Positions 53,182 through 62,036 of a stretch of DNA of 64,000 nucleotides are shown piece after piece. This stretch comes from Halobaculum halobium (lineage in GTDB: Archaea > Halobacteriota > Halobacteria > Halobacteriales > Haloferacaceae), in assembly GCF_030127145.1 (NCBI RefSeq), contig NZ_CP126158.1, positions 2,170,001 to 2,234,000 of the forward strand, in the 5' to 3' direction. The notes below the pieces were generated by a model. It saw nothing but the letters and a program-made list of their open reading frames with translations. It ran no database searches and was not told the DNA's origin. Each line of letters opens with the position of its first letter. Positions within the stretch are counted from its first letter, which is position 1. The translations under genes were made by a program, and so were the position numbers.

Positions 53182-53643
53182 ATGACGCGACTCGACCGGC
53201 TCCGGGCGTGGCTGTTCCGCCTGGGATTCTCCTACTACCCGTCGTACTGGATGACCGGGGCGACGGTCACGTCGCTCGCGCCGGACTTCTCGTCGGCCGA
53301 GATCGAACTCCCGCTCACGTGGCGCACTCGAAACGGCATGGGAACCCTCTTCGGCGGCAGCATGTACGGCGCGGTCGACCCGGTGTACGTGGTCCTGCTG
53401 CAGCGCCGCCTCGGCGACGGCTTCACCGTCTGGGACAAGGCCGCCGAGATCCGGTTCCGGAAGCCCGGGCGGTCGACCCTGACGGCGACAGTCGGGGTGC
53501 CCGACGAGGAGGTGCGCGACATCCGTGAGTCGCTCGCGCCCGGCGAGTCGTGCGACCGCGTGTACGAGGTGGAACTCGTCGACAGCGAGGGGACGGTCCA
53601 CGCCGAAATCGAGAAGACCGTCTACGTCCGGCGCGACGGGTGA
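53182..53643 (+). CDS. DUF4442 hotdog-fold protein
   Basis: The ATG at 53182 gives 153 residues. The hotdog core is PLTWRTRNGMGTLFGGSMYG, with AVDPVYVVLLQRRLGDGFTV following. The N-terminal 40 residues hold a tryptophan-rich amphipathic segment (LRAWLFRLGFSYYPSYWMTG). DUF4442 proteins are putative acyl-CoA or thioester-binding enzymes without known activity. It is divergent from ncsA over about 146 bases. Confidence 0.85.
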   Translation: MTRLDRLRAWLFRLGFSYYPSYWMTGATVTSLAPDFSSAEIELPLTWRTRNGMGTLFGGSMYGAVDPVYVVLLQRRLGDGFTVWDKAAEIRFRKPGRSTLTATVGVPDEEVRDIRESLAPGESCDRVYEVELVDSEGTVHAEIEKTVYVRRDG

Positions 53644-53693
53644 CGCCGCCGCGGACGCGTAAGACGCTTTGTCGCGGGCGACCCACTCGGGGT

Positions 53694-54341
53694 ATGGAGC
53701 GAGAGGCGGCCCTCGACCGCGTGGAGGCGATCATCGACGCCGTCGACGAGGGGCCGATGCCGGTTCCGGTCCGCGAGGTGTGGGTGTACGGCGACGTGGC
53801 GCTCGGCTTGGACCCGATCGACCGACTGGACGTGTACGTCACAAAGGACTTACTGATGCGCAGTGGGGACGCCGACGCGGCCGCGGAGTTCGAGCGGTCC
53901 CACGGCCTCAAGGGCGTCGGAAAGTCGATTTCAGCGGAGTGGGCTCGTGCGCACCCCGAACACCTCCGTGGGAACGACAACGGGTACGCGGCCCCCGAGA
54001 AGTGCCTCGCGGCACAGCTGCTTCCCGAGGACGAACCGATTCACCTGGAGGTGTGTAACGCGCCGTTCGACCAGAACGTGAAACAGCGGTTGCGGGGGGC
54101 GCTCGACCGCGGGGCGTACGAGCAGGTGCTCGACCCGCGCGGGGTCCAACTGTACGGCGAGGGGCAGCGGGCGACCGAGACGATGGCGAAGCTCCGGAAC
54201 GGGGAGCTTCCATTCCCGACGCTGTCGGGGGCGCTTGAAATGCTCGGCGTCGACGAGGCGACGGCCGGGGAGGTCGTGGACGCCGTGGAGTCGTACCGCG
54301 ATCGCCAGGAGGGATCGACCGTCCGCGGCGACGTGGTCTAA
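53694..54341 (+). CDS. DUF7095-like protein
   Basis: The 215-residue protein starts MEREAALDRVEAIIDAVDEG. The segment PVREVWVYGDVALGLDPIDR recalls the glycine-serine helix of nucleotidyltransferases, and DRLDVYVTKD may supply two acids, but the GS motif itself is absent. HLEVCNAPFDQNVKQRLRGA follows in the second half. DUF7095 is my best family guess; the biochemistry is unknown. A gtaagac motif lies 29-35 bases before the ATG. The gene is on the same strand as DUF4442, 50 bases after it. Confidence 0.65.
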   Translation: MEREAALDRVEAIIDAVDEGPMPVPVREVWVYGDVALGLDPIDRLDVYVTKDLLMRSGDADAAAEFERSHGLKGVGKSISAEWARAHPEHLRGNDNGYAAPEKCLAAQLLPEDEPIHLEVCNAPFDQNVKQRLRGALDRGAYEQVLDPRGVQLYGEGQRATETMAKLRNGELPFPTLSGALEMLGVDEATAGEVVDAVESYRDRQEGSTVRGDVV

Positions 54342-54377
54342 TCGAGAGGGGGAATCGCCGCCGCGGGCCGCGCGTCC

Positions 54378-55235
54378 TCACACTCGTCCGACGGTCACGT
54401 CGAACGGAACCCGCTCGACGCGCTCGTACTCGCGGTCGCGCGCCTGCCGCGCCGCCTCCCGGCCCATCTCGCGCCACCGATTCCGGAGGTCGTCGTAGCC
54501 GCCGCCGTCGCCGCCGTCGAGCGCGCGGCGCAGTTCCGGCTCGTGGTCGGCGAGGCCGGCGCCGCTGGCCTTCCTGGTGATCCCCGTGAGGTCCGCCTGT
54601 GAGTACGGCGGGTCGACGCGCTTCTCGTGGCGGTAGCGCCGCGCGCGGACGTCGGACAGCCCCGCGTCGGCGAACAGGTCGCGCACGCGGTCACCCATCG
54701 CCACGTCTGTCTCGACGCCGGCGATGTACGCCTCGCGGACCCGGGCTTCGAGGCCGGCCTCGGCGTCGACGGTCGAGGAGACGTCCACGTCGGCGTTGTC
54801 GGGTTCGACGGCCGCGACGAGCCCCGAGGAGACGCGGGCGAACTCCCGCACCGCCGCCGCGGGATCGGGGAGGTTGATCAGGAGGGCCTGGCAGACCACG
54901 AGGTCGAACGCGTCGTCCGGGAACGGGAGCCGGGTCGCGTCGCCGGCGGCGTAGTCGATTCGGGAAGGGGTGTCGCGGTCGGCGTCGGTCGCTCCGTCTC
55001 GGTCGGCGTCAGTCGACGCTCGGCGGGCGCTGGCGAGGAGGTCGCGGTCGGCGTCGACGCCGACGACCGCGGCCTGCGGCGCCTCCTCGGCGAGCACGCG
55101 GGTGAGCTCACCCGTCCCGCAGCCCGCGTCGAGGACCCGCTGTCGGCCGGCGAGGTCGAGGGGCGCGAGCGCCTCGCGCGACTCCCACATCCCGCGACGC
55201 GTGCGTTCGAGGTAGTCGGCTGAGAATCGGCGCAT
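54378..55235 (-). CDS. Class I SAM-dependent methyltransferase
   Basis: The ATG at 55235 gives 285 residues. Motif I is VLDAGCGTGELTRVL, motif II AVVGVDADRDLL, and the post-II region is LVVCQALLINLPDPAAAVRE. A low-complexity acidic loop (STDADRDGATDADRDT) is inserted after motif II, typical of a halophilic surface. The C-terminal segment with GITRKASGAGL is not diagnostic. Substrate unknown. It converges with the DUF7095 gene. Confidence 0.88.
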   Translation of the reverse strand: MRRFSADYLERTRRGMWESREALAPLDLAGRQRVLDAGCGTGELTRVLAEEAPQAAVVGVDADRDLLASARRASTDADRDGATDADRDTPSRIDYAAGDATRLPFPDDAFDLVVCQALLINLPDPAAAVREFARVSSGLVAAVEPDNADVDVSSTVDAEAGLEARVREAYIAGVETDVAMGDRVRDLFADAGLSDVRARRYRHEKRVDPPYSQADLTGITRKASGAGLADHEPELRRALDGGDGGGYDDLRNRWREMGREAARQARDREYERVERVPFDVTVGRV

Positions 55236-55338
55236 GCCAGTGGCTGGTGCGTGTGTGGTGAGGGGAGGCCGAGTAGTTGGCGGATCGGCGATGGGCCGCG
55301 CAGCGGCATTCATGCGTGATGCGCACGTACTACCGCGA

Positions 55339-56201
55339 ATGGACCACGAGACACAGCGAGACCGAGCCGAGCGGTTTCGCGCGCTCCACACCGACACCGA
55401 CGCCGGCCCGCTCGTCCTCCCGAACGCGTGGGACGCCGGCAGCGCCATCGTCTTCGCGGACGCCGGATTCGACGCCGTCGGAACCACGAGCGCGGGGATC
55501 GCCGCCTCGCTCGGCGTCCCGGACGGGGAGCGCCTCCCGCGCGCCGAGATGCTCGACGCCGTCGAGCGCGTCGCGAGCGCGGTCGCGGCGCCGGTGAGCG
55601 CCGACATCGAGGCCGGCTACGGCGACACGCCCGCCGCGGTGGCCGACACGGTCGCGGCGACCGTCGAGGCCGGGGCCGTCGGCGTCAACCTCGAGGACGG
55701 AACCGGCGACCCCGACGACCCGCTGGCGCCGGCCGAAGATCACGCCGCCGTGATCCGGGCCGCGCGGGGGCAGCCGACGACGCCGGCGTACCGATCGTCG
55801 TCAACGGTCGCACCGACGTGTTCTGGCTCGGCGTCGGCGACGAGGCCGACCGGCTCGACCGCGCCGTCGAGCGCGCGAACGCCTACGCCGAGGCGGGGAG
55901 CGACTGCCTGTTCGTGCCCGGCGTCTCCGACGTCCAGACGATCCGCGCGCTCGTCGACCGCCTCGACGCGCCGCTGAACGTCCTGGGGGGACCGGGGGCG
56001 GCGTCGATCGACGCGCTGGCGGAGGCGGGGGTGGCTCGGGTGTCGATCGGGTCGGGACCGATGCGCGCGGCGCTCGGACTGGTTCGCGAGATCGCGACGG
56101 AGCTCCGCGAAGAGGGCACCTACGAGTCGATGGCCGGCGGGATCCCGTACGACGAGTTGAAATCGATGCTGGAGGCCGAGTCCACCGAGCGCGAGGCGTG
56201 A
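55339..56201 (+). pseudogene. Isocitrate lyase/PEP mutase family protein, frameshifted
   Basis: The first frame (ATG at 55339, to about 55770) covers the N-terminal barrel half with LVLPNAWDAGSAIVFADAGF, DIEAGYGDTP and VNLEDGTGD, the metal and catalytic loop. The second (to 56201) continues VPIVVNGRTDVFWLG, FVPGVSDVQTIRALVDRL and the C-terminal helices. One more G in the G5 run at 55766-55770 joins them as IRAARGAADDAGVP, giving about 287 residues. This subfamily often acts on 2-methylisocitrate, oxaloacetate or phosphonates; the nucleophile Cys of isocitrate lyase is not seen. Substrate open. Confidence 0.8.
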
Positions 56202-56277
56202 GTGATCGCGCGATCGAACCCGGGACGGGGCCCGGCCGGTACCACGTCGAGGCGGGTCGACCGCCGTCGACCCTCAG

Positions 56278-57807
56278 TCAGACTGACTCCTCGAGGTCGT
56301 ACAGGTCGCCGTACTTCGTCGTGACGTAGTCGACGAAGTAGTCGGCGGTGAAGTCCTCGCCCGTGGCCTCGCGCACCAGGTCGTTCGTCTCGTAGCGGGA
56401 GCCGTGCTCGTGGACGTTCTCGCGGAGCCACGTCTGCAGCGCCTCGAAGTCGCCGTCGCGGACCGTCCCGTAGATGTTCCCGATGTCGTCCTCGGCGGCG
56501 TTGAACAGCTGGCTGGCCATCACCGACCCCAGCGAGTACGTCGGGAAGTAGCCGAAGTTGCCGTGGCTCCAGTGGATGTCCTGCAGGCAGCCGTTCGCGT
56601 CCGTCTCGGGGCGGATGCCGAGGTACTCCTCGTACTTGTCGTTCCAGACCTCCGGCACGTCCTCGACGTCCAGCTCTCCGGAGATGAGCGCCCGCTCGAT
56701 CTCGAAGCGGATGACGATGTGGAGGTGGTAGGTAAGCTCGTCAGCCTCGACGCGGATGAGGTTGTCCTCGTATACCTGGTTCGCCGACTCGTACGCCTCT
56801 CGGGCGGTCGCGTCGGTGTCGAACCGTTCCGCGAACTTCGGCGTCACCAGCTCCCAGAACGCCGGCGAGCGGCCGACGTGGTTCTCCCACAGCCGCGACT
56901 GGCTCTCGTGGACCGACAGGTCGCGGGACTCCCCCAGCGGCGTGCCGAACTGCTCCTCGGGCAGCCCGAGGTTGTAGAACGCGTGGCCGAACTCGTGGAC
57001 CGTCGCCATCAGGCCGCCCAGCGGGTCCGACTCGTCGTACCGCGTGGTGACGCGGCAGTCGTACACGTTGCCGGAGGTGAACGGGTGGGTCGAGGGATCG
57101 AGTCGCCCGCGGTCCCAGTCGTACCCGAGCGTCGAGAGCACGTCCCGCGAGAGGTCCTCTTGAGCGTCTTCGGGAAACGCCCCGTCGAATGCGTCGGTGG
57201 TCACGTCCGCGTCGCTCGTGCGGATCTCGTCGATCATCGGGACGAGCGTCTGCTTCAAGGTCTCGAGGATCTCCTCGGCCCGCTCCAGCGACAGGCAGGG
57301 CTCGTAGTCCTCGAACAGCACCTCGTAGGCGTCGCGGTCGGGGTCGATGTGCTCGGCGTACTCGCGCTTCAGCTCGACCAGCGTCTCCAGATACGGCGCG
57401 AACTGATCGAAGTCGTCCTCGGCTCGGGCCTGCTCCCACGCGCCCAGCGCTTCGGTCGAGGTCTCGGAGATCTCCTCGACGAGCTCGGTCGGCACCGCGT
57501 CGGCGCGCTCGAACTCGCGGCGCATCTCGCGCAGTTGCGCGGTCTGGCCCTCGTCGAGATCCAGCGATTCGACCTCGTCGAGCAGCTCGGCCGTGCGGTC
57601 GTCGGTGAGCAGCTCGTGGCTCAGCGACGAGAGCACCGACAGCTGCTTCGAGCGGGCGGGCGTGCCGCCCTCGGGCATCATCACCTGCTGGTCCCAGCCG
57701 AGGACGCCCGCGGCGCCCTGCACGCCGTTGATCCGTTCGAATCGCTCCACTAGTTCGGCGTACGCGTCGGCCGTCTCGGCCGGTTCTCCGCTCGCGTCAG
57801 TAGCCAT
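56278..57807 (-). CDS. Carboxypeptidase M32 (thermostable carboxypeptidase 1 type)
   Basis: The 509-residue protein is all-helical. It contains the zinc motif TVHEFGHAFY near residue 271, the third ligand in the following ESQSRLWENHVGRS segment, and family signs PHPFTSGN-like DPSTHPFTSGNV and IRVEADELTYHLHI. It removes C-terminal residues from peptides in the cytoplasm. It is divergent in neighbourhood from the M20 gene, both on the minus strand, 63 bases apart. Confidence 0.93.
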   Translation of the reverse strand: MATDASGEPAETADAYAELVERFERINGVQGAAGVLGWDQQVMMPEGGTPARSKQLSVLSSLSHELLTDDRTAELLDEVESLDLDEGQTAQLREMRREFERADAVPTELVEEISETSTEALGAWEQARAEDDFDQFAPYLETLVELKREYAEHIDPDRDAYEVLFEDYEPCLSLERAEEILETLKQTLVPMIDEIRTSDADVTTDAFDGAFPEDAQEDLSRDVLSTLGYDWDRGRLDPSTHPFTSGNVYDCRVTTRYDESDPLGGLMATVHEFGHAFYNLGLPEEQFGTPLGESRDLSVHESQSRLWENHVGRSPAFWELVTPKFAERFDTDATAREAYESANQVYEDNLIRVEADELTYHLHIVIRFEIERALISGELDVEDVPEVWNDKYEEYLGIRPETDANGCLQDIHWSHGNFGYFPTYSLGSVMASQLFNAAEDDIGNIYGTVRDGDFEALQTWLRENVHEHGSRYETNDLVREATGEDFTADYFVDYVTTKYGDLYDLEESV

Positions 57808-57870
57808 CGCGCAAACCTTGCCGCCGGGCGCTTTTCAACTATCCGTTCGGCGAGTCCGGGCGCTCTCGGC

Positions 57871-59019
57871 TCACGCGAACGCGTCCGCGCCGTCCGCGAC
57901 GCCGCGGTAGATCCGATAGCAGCGGTCGAGCACCGCCCACGAGACGCTCTCGGTGTCGGTGTGTGCCTCCCCGGACTCGGCGGCGCCGCAGATCACGCAG
58001 GCGGTCCCCGCGTCCGCGAGCCACCCGGCGTCGGTCGCGTGCGGTTTCACCACGTGCTCGGGCGTTCCCGACTGGGCGTCGCGGGCGGCCGCGAGCACGG
58101 CGTCGGCGAAGTCGTCGTCCGAGCAGGCCATCGGCGGGAGATCCTGTTCGACGCGCCACTCGACGCCCGCGATCGATTCGGCGCGTTCGAGCGGGGCGCG
58201 CTCGCCGGGCACGGTCCGCTCGTCGATCGTCACCTCACAGCGGTCCGGCACCACGTTCCACGCGCTCCCGCCGTCGATCTCGGTGACCGCGACGCTGCCC
58301 CGTACCGGCTCGCCCATGACCGTGGTCTCGGGGAAGTCCAGTTCGCGGACCACGTCGACGGCGTCGCAGGCGCGGTAGACGGCGTTGACGCCCTCCTCGG
58401 GGATGCTCGCGTGTGTGCTCTCGCCGGCGGCGACGAGCGTGCTCGCGCGCCGGCCCTTGTGCGCGACGACCACGTCCGTGACGCCCGCGCCAGAGTAGTC
58501 CGTCGAGCCCTCGCCGACGACGGCGAACTCGGGGGCGAAGCCGTCCTCGATGGCCGCGCGGGCGCCGACGCCGCCCAGTTCTTCTCCGACGAACGAGGCG
58601 AGGCACAGTTCCACCCCGTCGGGGTCGGCGTCGCGGAAGGCGCACATCGCGGCGGCGACGGCGCCTTTCATATCGGCGCTCCCGCGGCCGTACAGCCGGC
58701 CGTCGCGCTCCTCGAGCACGAACCGCTCCTCGCCGTCGTCGCCGACGGTCGTCTGGGACTCCGCCGGCGGCACCACGTCGTGGTGGCCGACGAGCGCGAC
58801 CGTCGGCGCCTCGGGGTCGCCCGTGCGGGCGAAGACGTTGCCGTGCTCGTCGCGCTCGACGGTGTCGTCAGTCTCCGCGCGCAGCCACGACTCGATGGCG
58901 TCGCCGGCGGCGGTCGCGTCGTCGTGGCTCGGGATCGACACCAGTTCTCGCGTGAGGGCGCGGAGCCCCGGCGGTCGCTCGTCGCGGTCGGCGCCAGCGG
59001 CGGCGTCGTGGTCGCTCAT
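57871..59019 (-). CDS. M20-family peptidase/deacylase (ArgE/DapE type)
   Basis: The ATG at 59019 gives 382 residues. Metal ligands are seen in VALVGHHDVVPP, GRGSADMKGAVAA, FVGEELGGVGARAA (with the catalytic glutamate pair) and VVGEGSTD. A lid domain lies between about residues 185 and 300. The enzyme hydrolyses an N-acyl amino acid or a peptide; the exact substrate is not visible. It lies upstream of the M32 gene on the same strand and is divergent from the PIN-ATPase gene. Confidence 0.9.
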   Translation of the reverse strand: MSDHDAAAGADRDERPPGLRALTRELVSIPSHDDATAAGDAIESWLRAETDDTVERDEHGNVFARTGDPEAPTVALVGHHDVVPPAESQTTVGDDGEERFVLEERDGRLYGRGSADMKGAVAAAMCAFRDADPDGVELCLASFVGEELGGVGARAAIEDGFAPEFAVVGEGSTDYSGAGVTDVVVAHKGRRASTLVAAGESTHASIPEEGVNAVYRACDAVDVVRELDFPETTVMGEPVRGSVAVTEIDGGSAWNVVPDRCEVTIDERTVPGERAPLERAESIAGVEWRVEQDLPPMACSDDDFADAVLAAARDAQSGTPEHVVKPHATDAGWLADAGTACVICGAAESGEAHTDTESVSWAVLDRCYRIYRGVADGADAFA

Positions 59020-59198
59020 ACCTCGCCGGGGGAGCGGCGCGAGCATAACTCCGGCGTCGAGGGCCCGGACCGACGACAGCGGATGGGAGCGATGTCGCTG
59101 GCGATGCGGATCGGCCGTGGCCCCGACGCGTGCGTCCCACCCTTGCGGTGGTCACCGCGTGCAAGCAGTCTTAAACGGCTCGCGGCCGCACGACCGAT

Positions 59199-61088
59199 AT
59201 GAACGTCGTGCCGGACACGAGCGCGGTCATCGACGGCCGCGTGTCGGAGCGCGTCGCGGACGGGGACTACCACGGGGCGACTGTCTACGTCCCGGAGGCC
59301 GTGGTCGGCGAACTGGAAGCGCAGGCCAACGCCGGCTACGACACCGGCTGGGACGGGCTCGCCGAACTCCAGCGGATCGCCGAACTCGCCGACGAGGGGG
59401 CCATCACCGCCGAGTTCGTCGGTCGCCGCCCCACCGTCGCCGAGCAGGAGGGCGCCGGGGAGGGCGACATCGACGCCCTGATCCGCGAGTTGGCGGTCGA
59501 ACACGACGCCGTGTTGCTCACTTCCGACTTCGTGCAGGCGGAGACGGGGAAGGCGACCGGCCTCGACGTGCAGTACGTCGAGCCGGTCCCCCGCGGCGTC
59601 ACCCAGGACGACGGGCTCGACATCGAGCGCTTCTTCACCGAGGACACGATGTCGGTTCACCTCAAGACCGGCACCCACCCGAAGGCCAAGCGCGGCGACA
59701 TCACCGACCTCCGCTACGTCCACATCGACGAGGTCGACGGGCCCAGCGACGAGGAGCAGATGGCCGCGTGGGCCGACGAGATCGAGGCGACCGCGCGGGC
59801 GTCGAACCAGGGATTCATCGAGCTGTCTGAGCCGGGAATGACGATCGTCCAGTACCGCAACTACCGGATCGCGGTCGCGCGCCCGCCGTTCGCGGACGCC
59901 ATCGAGATCACGGCGGTCCGGCCGATCGCGAAGACGACGCTCGACGACTACGAGTTCGCCGACGAACTGCGCGATCGCTTCACCGAGCGCCAGCGCGGCG
60001 TGCTCATCGCCGGCGCGCCCGGCGCCGGGAAGTCGACGTTCGCGCAGGCGGTCGCGGAGTTCCTCAACGACAGCGACTACGCGGTGAAGACGATGGAGAA
60101 GCCGCGCGACCTACAGGTGAGCGAGGAGATCACCCAGTACACCGCGCTCGGCGGCGACATGGCGAACACGGCGGACTCGCTGCTGCTCGTCCGCCCGGAC
60201 TACACCATCTACGACGAGGTGCGCAAGACCCACGACTTCGAGGTGTTCGCGGACATGCGCCTCGCGGGCGTCGGGATGGTCGGCGTCACCCACGCGACGC
60301 GCGCCATCGACGCGCTCCAGCGGCTCGTCGGCCGCGTTGAACTCGGGATGATCCCGCAGGTCGTCGACACCGTCGTGTTCATCGAGGCCGGCGCGGTCGA
60401 CACCGTCTACGACGTGACGACGCAGGTGAAGGTTCCCGAGGGCCTCACCGCCGAGGACCTCTCGCGGCCGGTGATCCAAGTTGTCGACTTCGAAACCGGC
60501 ACGCCGGAGTACGAGATCTACACGTTCAACAACCAGGTCGTCACGGTACCGCTCGACGGCGCCGACGGCGGGGGCGGCGAGACCGGCGTCGGCCGCATCG
60601 CCAAACAGGAGATCGAACGCGAGATCCGATCGGTCGCCCGCGGCCACGTCGACGTGGAGCTCAAGGGCCAGAACGACGCCGTCGTCTACGTCGAGGAAGA
60701 CGACATCAGCTACGTGATCGGCAAGGGCGGCGGCCGGATCACCGACATCGAGAACCGACTCGGCATCGACATCGACGTGCGCACCCACGCCGATCGTCCC
60801 GGGGGCGCGGGCGGCGACGACGCCGGAGCTGCGGGTGCGGGCGCCCCCGGCTCGACGCCGAAGCCACAGGGGGAGGTCGTCCAACCGGAGATCACGAGTC
60901 GCCACGTCGTGATCCGGATGGACGAGCACGTCGGCGAGACCGTCGAGGTCCGCGCGGACGACGAGTACCTGTTCACCGCGACCGTCGGTCGCGGCGGCGA
61001 CATCCAGGTCTCGCGGGGGAGCGCCATCGCCGAGGAACTGGAGGACGCCATCGACCGCAAGCAGGCGATCACCGTCGTCCCCGCCTGA
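59199..61088 (+). CDS. PIN-domain/PilT-like ATPase/KH protein
   Basis: The 629-residue protein combines three parts: an N-terminal PIN domain (MNVVPDTSAVIDGRV with catalytic acids, LLTSDFVQAE), a PilT/VirB11-like ATPase with Walker A AGAPGAGKST and Walker B LVRPDYTIYDE, and a KH domain near residue 510 (VIGKGGGRITDIENRLGIDI). An OB-like end follows. Such archaeal PINc/VapC-type ATPases probably process or unwind RNA. A glycine/alanine-rich linker separates the last two parts. It is a single gene. Confidence 0.9.
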   Translation: MNVVPDTSAVIDGRVSERVADGDYHGATVYVPEAVVGELEAQANAGYDTGWDGLAELQRIAELADEGAITAEFVGRRPTVAEQEGAGEGDIDALIRELAVEHDAVLLTSDFVQAETGKATGLDVQYVEPVPRGVTQDDGLDIERFFTEDTMSVHLKTGTHPKAKRGDITDLRYVHIDEVDGPSDEEQMAAWADEIEATARASNQGFIELSEPGMTIVQYRNYRIAVARPPFADAIEITAVRPIAKTTLDDYEFADELRDRFTERQRGVLIAGAPGAGKSTFAQAVAEFLNDSDYAVKTMEKPRDLQVSEEITQYTALGGDMANTADSLLLVRPDYTIYDEVRKTHDFEVFADMRLAGVGMVGVTHATRAIDALQRLVGRVELGMIPQVVDTVVFIEAGAVDTVYDVTTQVKVPEGLTAEDLSRPVIQVVDFETGTPEYEIYTFNNQVVTVPLDGADGGGGETGVGRIAKQEIEREIRSVARGHVDVELKGQNDAVVYVEEDDISYVIGKGGGRITDIENRLGIDIDVRTHADRPGGAGGDDAGAAGAGAPGSTPKPQGEVVQPEITSRHVVIRMDEHVGETVEVRADDEYLFTATVGRGGDIQVSRGSAIAEELEDAIDRKQAITVVPA

Positions 61089-61324
61089 GCGCGTCGCGGG
61101 CGCTGGGGCTCTTCTGTGCTCTCGGGGCTGACACCGGGACTCACTGTCCGCCAGCGCGCGCCGCCGAGTCACGGTATTTCGCGTGTCGACGCGCGGTCGT
61201 CGTCACCGCATGCGCCGGAGTGGATCCGCCATCCGGGTTCAAGATTCGCGAGCGGTTCAGACGGAGAGCGTCGCTCGACGGACGGATGCCGGCGTGAGAA
61301 GGCGCGTCGACTCTGTCGTCGGCG

Positions 61325-61606
61325 TTACTCCGCGCAGCAGGCTTCGCGACCGCCGTCGGCCTCAGCCTTCTGGGGGGCGTCGAGTCGGTAGAGGTTCTGT
61401 CGAGCGTCGGCGAAGTAGACGTCCTCGTCGACGATCCCGATGTTTTCGAGCCGTTCGAGTGCGTAGCGGACGGTCCGCGCAGACAGCATCGACTCCTCGA
61501 CGATGCCTTTCTGTGTCAACGGTCCGTTGTACTCGAGTACTTTGAACACGAGCTTCGCGCTGGGAGGGAGATCATCGAGGGACTCCTCGTCGGTTCCGGC
61601 CATCAT
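61325..61606 (-). CDS. Winged-helix transcriptional regulator
   Basis: The ATG at 61606 gives 93 residues; the second ATG at 61603 is equally likely. The wHTH is clear: LPPSAKLVFKVLEYNGPLT, recognition helix LSARTVRYALERLENIG and a wing with IVDEDVYFADARQNLYRL. The C-terminus ends in ACCAE, with a vicinal cysteine pair that could sense redox or metal; that is inference. It is divergent from the EMC6-like gene, and an inverted repeat lies between them. Confidence 0.85.
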   Translation of the reverse strand: MMAGTDEESLDDLPPSAKLVFKVLEYNGPLTQKGIVEESMLSARTVRYALERLENIGIVDEDVYFADARQNLYRLDAPQKAEADGGREACCAE

Positions 61607-61638
61607 TACGAATCGAAACACGGAGTGCTCATAAAGGT

Positions 61639-61659
61639 ACACCGAACATTATTCGGTGT
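61639..61659. promoter_or_regulatory. Inverted repeat between the wHTH regulator and the EMC6-like operon
   Basis: Arms acaccgaa and ttcggtgt, 8 bases each and perfect, flank a 5-base centre (catta). The element is 33-53 bases before the regulator start and about 60 bases before the EMC6-like start. It is a strong candidate operator for autoregulation and for control of the divergent genes. Confidence 0.55.
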
Positions 61660-61718
61660 CTCTGCTCGGCCATCGGCCAAGCGAACCCCTTTTGTCGCCG
61701 GCTGGCGGACCTACGGCC

Positions 61719-62036
61719 ATGGCTACGGAAACAGCTTCGGGGCTCTCCGATCACCTGCGCGGGGTGACCGTCACCACCGTCGCGTGTTTGGCGGGGATCG
61801 CCGCGGCGCTCGTCTCCGCCTCGCTCCCGGTCCTCGGGGTCGGCGTCGACGCCGCGACGAACCGGCTCGCGCTCCTGGTGGTCGCGGCCGCGGTCTTCGT
61901 GCAGATACCGCTGCTGAAGATCCTCGGGGTCGAAATCGAGGACTTCGGCATCAAGGACAACCTCTACGTGGCGTTCATGACCTTCACGCTGTGGTTCATC
62001 TCCTACGGCGTCATCCTCTCGGCAAACCTCCGATAG
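61719..62036 (+). CDS. EMC6-like membrane protein (archaeal)
   Basis: The ATG at 61719 gives 105 residues with three hydrophobic helices (VTTVACLAGIAAALVSASLP, LALLVVAAAVFVQIPLLKIL, LYVAFMTFTLWFISYGVILS) and a charged loop GVEIEDFGIKDN. The size and pattern match archaeal EMC6-like proteins, relatives of a subunit of the eukaryotic membrane-protein insertase. It sits immediately before ABCE1, whose ATG follows the stop directly, so they are cotranscribed. Confidence 0.75.
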   Translation: MATETASGLSDHLRGVTVTTVACLAGIAAALVSASLPVLGVGVDAATNRLALLVVAAAVFVQIPLLKILGVEIEDFGIKDNLYVAFMTFTLWFISYGVILSANLR

